Positions 47,220 through 58,629 of a stretch of DNA of 64,000 bases are shown here, piece by piece. Source of the stretch: Orientallactaga sibirica (lineage: Eukaryota; Chordata; Mammalia; Rodentia; Dipodidae). The notes below the pieces were generated by a model. It saw nothing but the letters and a program-made list of their open reading frames with translations. It was not told the DNA's origin and did not search any database. How positions within the stretch are numbered: the first letter of the stretch is position 1; each line of letters opens with the position of its first letter. A program made the position numbers and the translations under genes. Location: positions 1-64,000 of the forward strand of contig JAEOAD010001422.1 of assembly GCA_036365145.1 (NCBI GenBank), written 5' to 3'.

Positions 47220-47845
47220 GTGTGTGTCCAGAAATCTGTGCATGCATCCATGACTGACCCCTGGCACAGGCTCTGCAAAGTCCCGGAGGCCCAGAAGAGA
47301 GAGAAGAGCTTGCTGCTGGAAGAAAAGGCAGCCAGCCTAGTTGTTGTTTTCCCAAGTTTTCCAGGGTAGCAACAGCAGCCTGCCATCAGTGTCATCATTC
47401 TTGCCATTATTTTAATCACCAAAATGATAAGCTTGAAGAAGAAATTGAGTTGAGAGAGAGCTTGGGGTGAGAAAGCAGTTCTTAGGCTCTCCAACCTTCC
47501 TTGAGGAAAGCATAGGGAGTTTCTCTCAAGGCCTGGGACTCCACAGGGAAATGATGGCTTTGACATCCTTGGGGAGATCAGCCACCAAGGTGATGACATA
47601 GGCCACTGCTGGACATGGTATACACTAAAAATGCTACAAGCTTCCAGCTGGGATTTGTGAATATAGCCAAGTAGCCATGTCAAGGGAGCAAAGGGCATCT
47701 GCTTCCTTGAACATTTGGCATCTACATCTTTTGTGTGTGTTCCTGTGTGTGCATGTTCATGTGTGTGTTGGGGGGAGTATGTACATGTGTGTATACATGT
47801 GGAGGTCAGAGGATGCCTCAGATGTTGTTTCTCAGGAATACCATC
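47220..47845. other. unassigned sequence, GT-rich near 47735-47800
   Basis: Interrupted GT runs lie at about 47730-47805. The antisense 303-codon open frame over 46937-47848 is judged an artefact (see rejected items). Confidence 0.4.
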
Positions 47846-47848
47846 CAC

Positions 47849-48235
47849 TCTTTTTGAGTCAGGCTCTCACTGTTGCCCCAGCTGGTTTGGAGTTCTATAG
47901 CTCAGGATGGCCTCAAACTCACAGCTGTCCTCCACCTCAGTCTCTTGAGTGTTGAGATTAAAGGCATGTGTCACTAAGCTTGGCCTTTTTTTTGTTTGTT
48001 TATCAAGGTAGGGTTTCACTGTAGCCCAGGCTGATCTGGGATTCAGTATGTAGTCTCAGGGTGGCCTTGAACTCATGGCAATCCTGGCCTTTTTTGGGAC
48101 ACAGGTCTCTCACTTACCTGGAATACACCAATAAACGGATTAGCTAGTCATCGATCCCTGGGGATGCCTGCCTGTCTCCTCCTCCCCAGTGCTGGGATTC
48201 CAAGTACATGCCACTATGCCCAGATTGATTTTACT
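47849..48235 (-). mobile_element. cluster of antisense B1-like fragments
   Basis: Three pieces follow each other: about 47849-47985 (gcttggcc end), about 47990-48090 (gtagggtttcactgtagccc) and about 48140-48235 (ccccagtgctgggattccaa). Confidence 0.75.
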
Positions 48236-48329
48236 TTACTTTTTAGTGTGGGCTCTGGAGATAGAACTTAGGCTCTCATGCTTGTGAAATAAGCATTTCA
48301 CTAATTGATCCATATTCATATTCCTGGAT

Positions 48330-48590
48330 TCCGTTTCTTTTCTTTTTCTATTTTTATTTTATTTTATTTATTTTAATTTTTTGTTTATTTTTATTTATTT
48401 GGGAGCAACACAGAAACAGAGAGAAAGAGAGAATGGGTGCACCATGGCCTTCAGCCACTGAAAATGAACTCCAGGTGCATGCGCCCCCTTGTGCGTCTGA
48501 ATTACGTGGGTATTGGGGAATCTAACCTTGAACCACGGTCCTTAGGCTTTACAAGCAAGCACTTAACTTCTAAGCCATTTATCCAGCCTT
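48330..48590 (-). mobile_element. ID-like SINE, antisense
   Basis: A T/A-rich head (ttttattttattttatttat), cagaaacagagagaaagaga, and the taagccatttatccagcc end are present. Confidence 0.88.
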
Positions 48591-48639
48591 CTTTTTCTAA
48601 TTTTTATTTTTAATTTGCATATATATGCAAATGAAAAAA

Positions 48640-48755
48640 TATATTGCTACAAATGAATGTCCTTTTTGGAGCTTTATGTGGATGGCTGGGAAATTGAACC
48701 CATACCAGCAGGGTTTGCAAGCACGCTCCTATAACCACTGATCCATCCCTTCTGT
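48640..48755 (-). mobile_element. ID-like fragment, antisense
   Basis: gaaattgaacccataccagc, ttgcaagcacgctcctataa and ccactgatccatcccttctg follow the reversed ID order. Confidence 0.65.
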
Positions 48756-48759
48756 CCCA

Positions 48760-49684
48760 GTGTTACATTTCTTATGGTTCACTTTTGTCTCTCAGAACAT
48801 AAGCTCACATAAAAGTAAGGCCTCCAGTGAGTTCTGAGCCAAGGAATTCTGGAAGATTACATTGAAGATGAATCTGTTATCTCTCCCCAGTCACAGTGTT
48901 GACAGCTGTTCTGGGACAAAGCCCATATGCATGCTGGGCTGGTGGAAAAGTCCCATTAGCATCAGCTCTCAGCTGGACACTGTATGTGTAGCCACAGGTC
49001 TGGGGTGACAAGTATCCAATGTCGCTAGTGAGTTTATTTCAGCTGACTGACTCCCTGCCCCCCCACTCACTCTTACCCCCCCTGAGCACATAGGCCGCTC
49101 TTTCACACCACCACCTGTGCATGACATCCACCCCAGCCAGTCCAGTTCCAAATCCTGACTCTTTTCTGGGTATTAATGTTTGTTTGCAGAGTTAACCAAA
49201 CCAAGGAATCCCCAGGGCCTCAACCCTAGGTCCTCAAAGGCTTCCTGGGGCCAGTTGTCTGGTTTCCATGAGGTGACATCATGTATCTGAAAGCAGCCTG
49301 CCCCAGCCATGGGCCATGAATGAGCTTTCTGTTCTCTAAGATGACAGTATGGGCGGGGTAGCTGGAGACAACCCTTAGCTGCTCTTTCCCAGCTAGATAC
49401 CATGTTTTAGGCCAGCAAGGGTTGGGGCAATTCAGGATTGGTCCCAAATGTTTCCAAGTTATAGAGCCCTGATTTCTCTGCAGGTCTACACCTCATTGGT
49501 CATGTTATCGAGTGCTGAGTTGTGTCACCTCCTGGGTGCCCTAGAGGTATTAGCTGTGGACTCCTTCATTCAGAAGCTGGGCTCTGGCATCTTCCCTCAT
49601 AACTTCCCTACAGGCATCTAAGGTCAGAGTTAGATGACTATGGTCTTTGGACAGGTAGACAGAAGCATCAGGACACACAGAGAA
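48760..49684. other. unassigned sequence
   Basis: No gene or repeat was recognised. The short antisense frames here (48969-49447) lack domains. Confidence 0.35.
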
Positions 49685-50043
49685 TGTGATGGTTACATAT
49701 TGTTTGTCAACTCGACAGGACCTGGAATCACTTGAGAGGGATTAACCAGATTAGGTTAACTGAGGTAGGAAGACCTCTCTTAACTGTGGGTGGCACTATT
49801 CTATGGGCTGGGCTGTATAAAAAGAAGAGTGTTAGCTGAGCACCAATATTCATTGCTCTCCCTCTCTTGTTCTCTGCTTCCTCACTGTGGAGTGAATGTG
49901 ACCTGCTGCCTCAGGCTCCTGCCACCATGCATTTCCTGCCATGATGGACTATAACCTGGAACTGGAAGCTGAAATAAATCCCTTCCTCCCTTAAATGATG
50001 ATCATCAGGTATTTTGTCCCACAACAAAAATGTAACTAATATA
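49685..50043 (+). mobile_element. interspersed LTR-like repeat, family B
   Basis: The 'gtgatggttacatattgttt' start, 'gatttaccagattaggttaa'-type words (49741), 'gaaataaatccct' poly(A)-type box at 49970 and an 'aaaaatgtaactaat' end form a rodent-wide interspersed repeat I have seen before but cannot name with certainty. A solo LTR is likely. Confidence 0.6.
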
Positions 50044-50164
50044 AAGGGACAGCCAGTGTAGTCCCCAGCATCAGCACAGGGACCAGGAATGTGGGGATGG
50101 GGACGATGGAAGGAAGCAGGCCACAGGGATGCTGGACTGGTATTAGGAAGTAGCTTTACCAAGT

Positions 50165-50285
50165 GGGTTGGATTTCTTTATGTAGACCAGGCTAACCTGG
50201 AAGTGACTCTATATCCCAGGGTGGCCTAGAATTCATGCTCCTCTTACCCCAGCATTCTGAATGCTGGGATTATAGGCCTGGCCAA
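50165..50285 (-). mobile_element. B1-like SINE, antisense and decayed
   Basis: agaccaggctaacctggaag and gaatgctgggattataggcc mark a reversed B1 body. Confidence 0.78.
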
Positions 50286-50432
50286 TTTATTACTTTTTTA
50301 AAATATAAAAAGGCAACCTTATCTGGCAAGCTGAAGTAAAACAGTGAAGTGTAATTTTGCAATTTTTATTTCGTGGAGTAAAGTGATCAATGTATTTAAA
50401 AAGTAGTAGATGAACACTTTAAAGAGAAGCTC

Positions 50433-50655
50433 AGGGCTGGAGGGATGGCTTAGCAGTCAAAGTGCTTGCCTGCAAAGCCAAAGGACCCAGGTTTGATTCC
50501 CCAGGACCCACATTAGCCAGATGCACAAGGAGGCACATGTCTCTGGAGTTCATTTGCACTGGCTGCAGGCCCTGGCATGCCCATTCTCTCTCTCTCTCCC
50601 TCTTTTTCTGTCAAATAGATAAATTAATTAAATATTTTAAATAAAAAAATAAAGA
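50433..50655 (+). mobile_element. ID-like SINE
   Basis: gggctggagggatggcttag, gattccccaggacccacatt and a tctctctctctccctct end, followed by an A/T tail. Confidence 0.93.
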
Positions 50656-50663
50656 AAGGAATG

Positions 50664-50818
50664 CTCAGGCAGGGAATGTTTCTCAGTTGGTAGAGTGCTT
50701 GCCTAGCATGCATAGAGCCTTGTGTTCCATCTTCACCACTGCATGATCAGGATTTCAAGCTACATAGTTAGTTTGAGGCCAGCCTGATAACATGAGACCC
50801 TGTCTCAAAAAAAAAAAA
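50664..50818 (+). mobile_element. ID-B1 composite SINE
   Basis: cagggaatgtttctcagttg and gagtgcttgcctagcatgca form the ID head. tttgaggccagcctgataac and gtctcaaaaaaaaaaaa form the B1-like second half. Confidence 0.85.
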
Positions 50819-50819
50819 A

Positions 50820-51475
50820 TCTCATCAGTGAGTGTAGTGTTCTTTTATTGCTGCCCCACTTCTTGTTTCAGCTCTCTGCTTCCTAATCAGCCAAGATGTG
50901 AGGAGCTGTGGCCTCATGTTCCCATTGGTGCTGACAGAATTGCCCCAGCCTTCATGCCTTCCCCACCACGACAGATGAAAACCTCCGAACTTTCCTCATA
51001 CATTGTTTCTGTCAGGCATTTGCTCACAGTGACAAGAAACTAGTATACCTGTCATTCTTTGCCACTCTTCCTGTGTTTTACTGTGTGTGTGTGTTTATAT
51101 ATGTGGGTGCATGTGTATGTGGAGGCCAGATGTCAACATTAGTTGTCTTTCTTATAACTCTACCTGGAGAGGTGCCCTAATCCCCCCTGGCTGGATCCAA
51201 AGCCAGGTTGTTCCTGCCCTGGCCCCTTGTGGTATTTGGTATGAACCAAAGACAGGCTGCAAAGAGCAAACACAGGTGAGAATCAGGGCCAGCACAGCCT
51301 GTCCCTTCCATACTGTTCTCTCATTGTGTTTGCTGCCTTTTGAGCACTTGTGAGAAACTACTTCCTGATCACAAAAGACCTGAATGTGCACATTAGCTGG
51401 TGGCTGGCTGTGGAAAGAGAAGTGGCCAAGAAGCTGTATTTGCTGGGTCCCTGTCTGCGGACAGACCCTCTAGAA
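50820..51475. other. unassigned sequence
   Basis: Interrupted GT runs lie at 51080-51120. No exon or repeat family was recognised. Confidence 0.4.
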
Positions 51476-51478
<3 letters not shown>

Positions 51479-51517
<39 letters not shown>

Positions 51518-51526
51518 GTCTGTCTT
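51479..51526. repeat. (TC)n and (TGTC)n at the broken end of a LINE-1
   Basis: A run of tc units passes into tgtc units and then straight into LINE-1 ORF2 sequence. It marks the place where the LINE-1 is cut off. Confidence 0.92.
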
Positions 51527-51529
51527 TCC

Positions 51530-53953
51530 ATTTCCTTGTGACTTCTGCAATTTGTTGGTTGAGTTTTTTAAAGTTCTCATTGTAGAGATCCTTCACTTCC
51601 TTGGTTAAGTTTATTCCAAGGTATTTTTTTTTTGAGGCAATTGTGAATGGGAGAGATTCCCTGATTTCATCCTCTGCATGTTTGTTGTTAGTGTATAGAA
51701 AAGCTACTGATTTCTGTGTGTTTATTTTGTATCCTGCTACATTGCTAAAAGTGTTTATCAGCTCTAACAGTTTGCTGGTAGAGTTTTTAGGGTCTGTTAT
51801 GTATAGAATCATATCATCTGCAAATAAAGATAATTTGATCTCTTCCCTTCCGATTTTTATCCCCTTTATGAGTGTCTCTTGCCTTATTGCTATGGCTAAG
51901 ACTTCCAGTACTATATTAAATAGTAGGGGGGAAAGTGGACACCCTTGTCTTGTTCCTGAATTTAGAGGAAAAGCTTCAAGTTTTTCCCCATTTAGTATTA
52001 CGTTGGCTGTAGGTTTGTCATAAATAGCTTTTATTATGTGGAGATATGTTCCTTCTATTCCCAGTTTCTGTAATACTTTCACCATTAAGGGGTGTTGGAT
52101 TTTGTCAAATGCCTTTTCTGCATCTATTGAGAAGACCATGTGATTTTTGTCCTTCAGACCATTTATATGGTGTATTACATTTATGGATTTGCATATGTTG
52201 AACCATCTCTACATCTCTGGGATAAAGCCTACTTGGTCAGGGTGAATAATCTGTCTGATATATTCTTGTATTCTGTTTGCCAGTATTTTGTTGAGAATTT
52301 TTGCATCTATGTTCATGAGGGAGATTGGTCTATACTTTTCGTTTTTTGATCTGTCTTTGTCCAGTTTCGGTATCAGGGTGATTCTGGCTTCATAGAAGGA
52401 TTTCAGTAGAATTCCTTCCTTTTCTATTTTATGGAAAAGTTTGAGAAGCATTGGTGTTATATCTTCCAGGAATGTCTGGTAAAATTCAGCAGTGAATCCA
52501 TCTGGGCCTGGGCTTTTTTTAGTTGGGAGACTTTTTATGACTGCCTGGATCTCTGGGGTTGTTATGGGTCTATTTACATGGTTTATCTCATCTTGATTTA
52601 ATTTTGGTAGGTCATATGAATCAAGGAAATCATCCATTTCTTTCAGGTTTTCAAACTTAGAGGAATATATATTCTTAAATTATGTCTGTATGATTTTCTG
52701 AATTTCTTTGTTATCTGTTGTGATGTTGCCTTTTTCATCTCTAATTTTATCAATTTTTGTCTCTTCTCTCTTTCTTTTGGTCAGATTTGCTAAGGGTATG
52801 TCAATCTTGTTTATCCTTTCAAAGAACCAACTTTTTGTTTCATTGATTTTTTTAATTGGTTTTTTTTGTTTCCATTTCATTAATTTCTGCCCTAACCTTT
52901 ATTATTTCTTCCCATCTACTGATTTTTGGCTTGCCTTGTTCCTCTCTTTCCAAGGCCTTAAGGTGAAGCATTAAATTGTTTAGTTGTGAACTCTCTAATT
53001 TCTTAATATAGGCACTTAGGGCTATAAATTTCCCTCGTAGGATGGCCTTCCCATAGCTTTTCGTATGTTGTATTCTCATTATCATTTGATCCTAAGAATT
53101 TCTTGATTTCCTTTTCAATTTCTTCAATGACCCATACATCGTTCAATAATGTACTGTTTAGTTTCCATGAATTTCTGTATGCTCTGTAGTTTTTCTTGTT
53201 GTTGATTTGCAGTTTAATCCCATTGTGGTCAGATAGCATACAAGGGATCATTTCAATTTTCCTGTATTTGTTAAGATTTGATTTGTGCCCTATCATATGG
53301 TCAGTTTTAGAGAATGTCCCATGTGCTGCTGAGAAGAATGTATATTCTGCAGCATTTGGATGGAATGTTCTGTATATATCTGTTAGGGCCATTTGTTCCA
53401 TGATATCATTTAATGCAGATGTCTCTCTGTTTATTTTTTGCTGGGACCTGTCAAGTGATGAGATCGGGGCATTGAAGTCACCCACTACTATTGTATTAGG
53501 AGTTATCTCTGACCTTAAGTCCGATAGTGTTTGTTTGATGAAATTGGGGGCCCCTGTGTTGGGAGCATATATGTTTAGGATTGTGAAGTCCTCCTGTTGG
53601 AGTATTCCTCTAATCAGTATAAAGTGACCTGCTTTATCTTTCCTCATTAATGTTGGTTTGAAGTCTATCCTGTCAGAAATTAGGATGGCAACCCCTGCTT
53701 GTTTTCTAGGTCCATTTGCTTGATATGTCTTTTTCCAACCTTTCACCCTAAGAATGTTTCTATCTTTTAATGAGAGGTGAGTTTCCTGGAGGCAACAGAT
53801 GGTAGGATCCTGCTTTTTAATCCAGTCTGCCAGTCTATATCTTTTGGTTGTGGCATTGAGGCCATTGATATTGAGAGTTATTATTGAAAGATATGTATTT
53901 GATCTCTCCATTTTTCTTGTTTTGTAGTTCTTCCTGGTTTTCGTTTTACTCAC
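51530..53953 (-). pseudogene. LINE-1 ORF2 (endonuclease and reverse transcriptase), broken
   Basis: The frame opens at 53953. The endonuclease part is continuous for about 285 codons: LNINGLN, QETHL, GDFN and SDHNGIK, the last holding the catalytic-type D and H residues, are all visible. The reading then breaks near 53080. The reverse transcriptase continues in several frames: 52880-52680, 52637-52209 ([13 protein letters not shown]) and 52139-51530, with the FADD active site at 51813-51824. ORF2 nicks DNA and copies the RNA by target-primed reverse transcription. The C-terminal domain is missing. Confidence 0.92.
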
Positions 53954-55003
53954 TTGTTCTAACTGTTGAGTATGATTTCTTTTTTCCTATTTCCTGCTGT
54001 GTGTGTTTTGCTTTTTCTTCAGCATGAAAGATTCCTGCAAGTCTTTTCTGTAGAGCTGGTTTCATTGCCAAAAATTCCTTTAGCCTGTCTTTGTTGTGGG
54101 ATGTCCTTATTTCTCCATCAATTTGGATAGAGAGCTTTGTAGGATAAAGTAGTCTTGGTTGGCAGTTTTTGTCTTTCAGAACTTGGAATACATCACTCCA
54201 GGTCCTTCTGGCTTTTAAAGTTTGTGTTGAGTAATCTGCTATGACCCTGATGGGTTTCCCTTTGTAGGTCATTTGCTTTTTCTCTCTAACTGCTTTCAAT
54301 ATATTTTCTTTGGTTTGTGTATTTAGTAGTTTAATTATAACATGGCGAGAAGAGGATCTTTGTAGGTTTTGTCTGTTTGATGTTCTAAATGCTTCTTGTA
54401 TCTGCATTGGCATTTTTTTCCCAATTTGGGGAAAATTTTCTTCTATGATTTTGTGGAAAACACCTACTAAGCCTCTGGATTGAAATTCTTCCCCTCCTGC
54501 TGTACCTTGAATTCTTATGTTTGATGTTTTCATAGTGTCCCACATGTCTTGGAGTTTCCATTCATGCCTTTCTATTAGCTTGTCTTTCTCTTTGTTGGAC
54601 TGTGATAGGTCTGCCATCTGGTCTTCTAGTTTAGATATTCTGTCCTCGCCTTCATCCATTCTACTAGTGAGACTTTCCACAGAGTTTTTTATTTCACTGA
54701 CTGTGTTCTTCAGAGCTAGGATTTCAGCCTCGTTTGTCTTCAGTAGTTCTATTTCCTTATTCATGTCCTCTAATGACCTTTTTATTTCCTTAAGCTATTT
54801 TTCTGTAATCTCTTTCAAGAGTTTGTTTTCTTCTTTAATTCCTTTGTTTTCTTCTCGTATTGCTTTCATTTCTTCTTTTATTTCTTTGAGTATAGATATC
54901 ATCATTCCTTTGAAATCTTTGTCAGGAATTTTATCTAAAACTGTCTCATTGGTGACCAATTCTGATGGATTTGTAATTTTTGGTGGGATTGCATTGTCTT
55001 AAT
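53946..55003 (-). pseudogene. LINE-1 ORF1 (RNA-binding coiled-coil protein), broken
   Basis: On -, 54764-53946 is open for 272 codons: a coiled-coil heptad region (about 54764-54560) is followed by the RNA-recognition and C-terminal domains (NIRIQG, FPQIGKKM, ARRTWSDV are visible). Upstream, the frame extends to about 55003 with more coiled coil but is interrupted by a TAG near 54795, and no clear start ATG is seen. ORF1 protein forms trimers that coat LINE-1 RNA. The end overlaps the start of ORF2. Confidence 0.88.
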
Positions 55004-56147
55004 TATTTGTGTTTTTTGTATTATAATGTAGTGGCCTTTGCATCCTGGATTGATTTAATGCTTAGGTTTTCTAGTTATCTTCAGTGTTTTTAGGTGTGGA
55101 TATGGGTTTAAGGTGCCAAGTGTAGCACTTGTACCCAGGTCCACCTCAGAGGTAATCCTAGATGTTGACTTTGCTTGGTAAGCAAGTATTGTAGTGGACA
55201 GGTGGAACAATTTAGTAGCAAGTTCTAAACTTCAATTGAGCCAAATGCACATTCAATTAACATGAGCACAGAGTATACAAGTGTGGGAATTGAAACAAAG
55301 AGTCTTATAAGGTCAAAATCCCTAAGGATGTGTTTCTTCCACACCTTTAATTTTGTCAGCTAGGAATCAGACCCTGCCCCCAATAATGACAGAAGCAAAA
55401 GATAAAGGCCCTTTAAATCCAAAAGTATTACAGGCAGCAATATTCAACACCTCATATTCAGCTTATTTGAAAATGGTAAGGCCAACCACCAATATGTAAC
55501 CCATAACCTGCCCTGACCTGGAAAGGGAGGTTAGCACTTCCAATGTAGGCCTTTGATATATTTTGGTTTGGCTTCCAAACTCACCAATGCTGAGTGCCCA
55601 CCTCGTTCCCCGAGCTGTGGAGCTTGGCTCAGCTGTGCTGGGTCCGGTGTTGGTGATGTAGTACAGGCTGCTGCTAATGGCTGATTTCTGCCAATTCGCT
55701 GGGGATCTGATGGTTGGGGGATGGGTGAGTTCAGGAAGCCTGTAATGGCTCACCGTGTTCTCCTGTAGCGCTTTCAGTAGTTCAGCAGACTTTTCTTCGC
55801 TTTCTGGGCTCTGAGAGGAGACTGATGGGGTTGGAAAGTCCCCCATTTATTTATTATTTTTGTTGTTGTTGTTGTTGTTTTCTCTGGCAGCGGCGGCAGC
55901 AGCAGCAGCTGCAGGGGAAGCTCAGTGAGTCTCAGCTGATCTGAGCAGTGGCTTAGCGCCGTGGATTGCGGTGGCTGCTCCAGCTGCTGTGGAGCGGGTT
56001 GGGCCACAATCCCCAAAGTGAAATTTCCGCTGTTTCCCGGAAAAAAAAAATTCTGATCTTTTCCAAAGAAGAGTGTAGTTTTGTTTAAATCCCTCCCTGA
56101 TCTGGTTTGGCATGGATCCTATGCCGCCATCTTACCCGGAAGTCCCC
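55004..56147 (-). promoter_or_regulatory. LINE-1 5' UTR / internal promoter
   Basis: The stretch between ORF1 and the 5' end is GC-richer near its start and carries (TTG)n at about 55858-55880 and a (CAG)n-like run at 55890-55912. In LINE-1 the 5' UTR contains the promoter that directs transcription from its own first base. The presence of the extreme 5' bases is unusual among the copies here. Confidence 0.82.
56123..56133 (-). promoter_or_regulatory. YY1-type site at the LINE-1 start
   Basis: On -, aagatggcggc lies 15-25 bases from the 5' end of the LINE-1. It matches the YY1 binding consensus, and human LINE-1 has a YY1 site at almost the same place, where it fixes the start of transcription. 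The match here is by sequence only. Confidence 0.75.
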
Positions 56148-58425
56148 ATAGCCCATTTTTTAACTGGGTTGTTTGATTTCTTATTATTCTGTCTTTTGAG
56201 TTCTTTGTTTATTCTGGATATTAATCCTCTCTCAGATGTATAGCTGCCAAAGCTTTTCTCCCATTCTATAGGTTGTCTCTTTGTTCTATTCAGTGTCCTT
56301 TGCGGTACAAAAGCTTTGTAATTTCATGGGGTCCCAGTGATTGATTAGTGGTTTTATTCCCTGAGCAATTGGGGTTATATTCAGAAAGTCTTTGCCTGTG
56401 CCAATATGTTGAAGGGTTTCTGCTAGCTTTTCTTCTAGCAGTTTCAGAGTTTCAGGTCTGACATTAGGGTCCCTGATCCACCTGGACTTGATTCTTGAGC
56501 GTGGAGAGAGACAAGGATCTATTTTTATGGGTTTACATACAGATATCCATTTATATATTTGCATATGTTAAATGATCCCTGCATCTTTGGGATAAAGCCA
56601 GTAATTTGTTGAGAATTTTTGCATCTATGTTCATGAATGAGATTGGTCTGTAATTTTCTTTTGTGGTTCTGTCTTTGCCTGGTTTTGGTATTAGGGTGAT
56701 GCTAGCTTCATAGAAGGATTTTTGTAGAATCCCTTCCTTTTCAATTTTAAGGAAAAGTCTGAGAAGCATTGGTAGTTCTTCCATGAATGTCTGGTAAAAT
56801 TCAGCAGTGAATCCATATGGGCCTGGACTTGTTTTAGTTGGCAGACGTTATATGATTGCTTGGATCTCTGTAGTTGTTATAGGTATATCTAAATGGTTTA
56901 CTTCATCTTGATTTATATTTTGTAGGTCATATGGCTTATGTGGGTCCTGGAGAGCCGAACCAGGGTCCTTTGGCCTTGCAGACAAATGCCTTAACTGTTA
57001 AGCCATCTCTCCCACCCTCTAATTTCTTAATATAGGCACTTAGAGCTATAAATTTCCCTCTTAGGACTGCCTTCATTGTGTCCCAAATGTTTTGGTATGT
57101 TGTATTCTCATCATCATTTGACTCTATGAATTTCTCGATTTCCTTTTGAATTTCTTCAATGACCCATGCATCATTCAATAGTGTACTGTTTAGTCTCCAT
57201 AAATTTCTGTATGCCCTGTAGTTTTTCTTGTTGCTGATTTGCAGTTCAATCCCACTGTGGTCAGATATCATAAAAGGGATTATTTCAATTTTCCTGTTGT
57301 TTTTTTAAGATTTGACTTGTGTCCTATTATATGGTGTATTTTAGGGAATATTCCATGTGATACTCAGAAAAATGTATATTCTGCAGCATTTTATTGGAAT
57401 ATTCCATATATATCTTTTAGGTCCATTTGTTCCATGACATCATTTAATGCAGATGTGTCTCCGTTTATTTTTTGCTGGGTAGACCTGTCAAGTGATGGGA
57501 GTAGGGTATTGAAGTTACCCACTACTATTGTGTTAGGAGTTATTTCTGACCTTAAGTCTAATAGTGTTTGTTTGATGAAATTGGAAGCACCCATGTTAGG
57601 AGCATATATGTTTATGATTGTAATGTCCTCCTGTTGGAGTGTTCCTTTAATCCGTATAAAGTGACTTTCTTTATCTTTCCTCACTAATGTTGGTTTGAAG
57701 TCTATCTTGTCAAAAATTAGTATTGCTACTCCTGCTTATTTCCTAGACCCATTTTCTTGAAATACCATTTTCCAACCTTTCACCTTAAGAAGGTTTCTTT
57801 TATTGAGAGGTGAATTTCCTGGTGGCAACAGATGGCAGGATCCTGCTTTTTAATCCAGTATGCAAGCCTATGTCTTTTGGTTGGGGCATTGAGGCCATTG
57901 ATATTAAGAGTTATTATTTAAAGTTATATATTCATTGTTGCCATTTTTCCTGTTGGGTAGTTATTCCTGTTTTCACTTTACACAGTTGTTTTAACTGTTA
58001 TTTGAGTATGGTTTATTTTTTCCTACTTCCTGCTGTGTAGGTTTTGCTTTCTCTTCAGTGTGAATGATTTCTTCAAGTATTCTCTGTAGAGCTGGTTTAG
58101 TTGCCACAAATTCCTTTAGCTTGTTTTTGTCATGTAATGTCCTTATTTCTCCGTGAATTTGGGTAGACAGCTTTGCAGTATAACGTAATCTTGGTTGACA
58201 ATTTTTATCTTTCAGAAATTTTAATACATCATTGCACGCCTGTCTGTCTTTTAAAGTTGGTAGTGAGTACTCTGCGGAGATCCTGATGCATTTACCTGAT
58301 GGGATTATTAGTTGTTTTCCACAAACTCAAAGAAGAAAAATTTCCCCAAATTGGGAAAGAAATGCCAATGCAGATACAAGCTTTTATAAACCAAACAGAC
58401 AAAGCCTAGAAAGATCCTAAATCCT
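56148..58425 (-). mobile_element. older LINE-1 with internal deletion and inverted 5' part
   Basis: On -, ORF2 endonuclease (57684-56936), part of the reverse transcriptase (56784-56551) and a C-terminal segment (56564-56286) are visible; the catalytic core of the RT (FADD region) is missing between the last two. The 3' end stops at 56148, right at the start of the other LINE-1. At 58328-58425 the LINE-1 ORF1 sequence is in the opposite orientation (ccaaattgggaaagaaatgc), which is the mark of twin priming. All frames are broken. Confidence 0.87.
56933..57018 (-). mobile_element. ID-like fragment inserted in the LINE-1
   Basis: gtgggtcctggagagccgaa, cagggtcctttggccttgca and gttaagccatctctcccacc are the reversed ID head. 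LINE-1 sequence continues on both sides. Confidence 0.82.
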
Positions 58426-58509
58426 TTAATACATTTTGATAATTATTTTCAGATATTATTCTGACATTCATTACATTGTTTATCAATTACATACATTAAA
58501 ATTCAATAA

Positions 58510-58620
58510 CAGCTGCGCATAGTGGTACATACTTTTAATTCCAACACTCAGAAAGCAGATAGATAGATTATTGTGAGTTAGGTGCCAACCTGCGATTACA
58601 TAATGAATTCCAGGTAAACA
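58510..58620 (+). mobile_element. old B1-like SINE in the left arm
   Basis: ctgcgcatagtggtacatac and taatgaattccaggtaaaca mark the element. Its reversed counterpart lies in the right arm at about 62508-62625, so it was present before the duplication. Confidence 0.75.
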
Positions 58621-58629
58621 TAAAATGAA

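Larger units (their letters stand above)
51527..56147 (-). mobile_element. LINE-1 with intact-looking 5' end, lacking its 3' end
   Basis: Read on -, the element starts at 56147 with ggggacttccgggtaagatg and holds a 5' UTR of about 1.1 kb, ORF1, ORF2 endonuclease and most of the reverse transcriptase. It stops abruptly at a (TC)n tract, 51527. The ORF2 C-terminus, 3' UTR and poly(A) are absent. LINE-1 copies usually lose the 5' end, so a loss of the 3' end means a later deletion or rearrangement. Stops and frameshifts in both ORFs show it is not active. Confidence 0.93.

Noticed and set aside
46937..47848. 303-codon open frame on -
   Set aside because: Much of it is the antisense reading of a minisatellite, giving Cys/Leu/Ser repeats. 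No recognised domain.
51601..55002. Several open + frames of 140-160 codons
   Set aside because: They are shadows of the LINE-1 ORFs on -, which carry the recognisable motifs.
42846..56147. The LINE-1 3' end at 42.8-44.6 kb as the missing end of the copy at 51.5-56.1 kb
   Set aside because: The orientation fits, but 6.8 kb of unrelated sequence lies between and the 42.8-kb copy looks like an ordinary 5'-truncated insertion.
51479..58425. Younger LINE-1 nested in the older one
   Set aside because: Nesting requires the older element to continue left of 51479. It does not, and no target-site duplication was seen.
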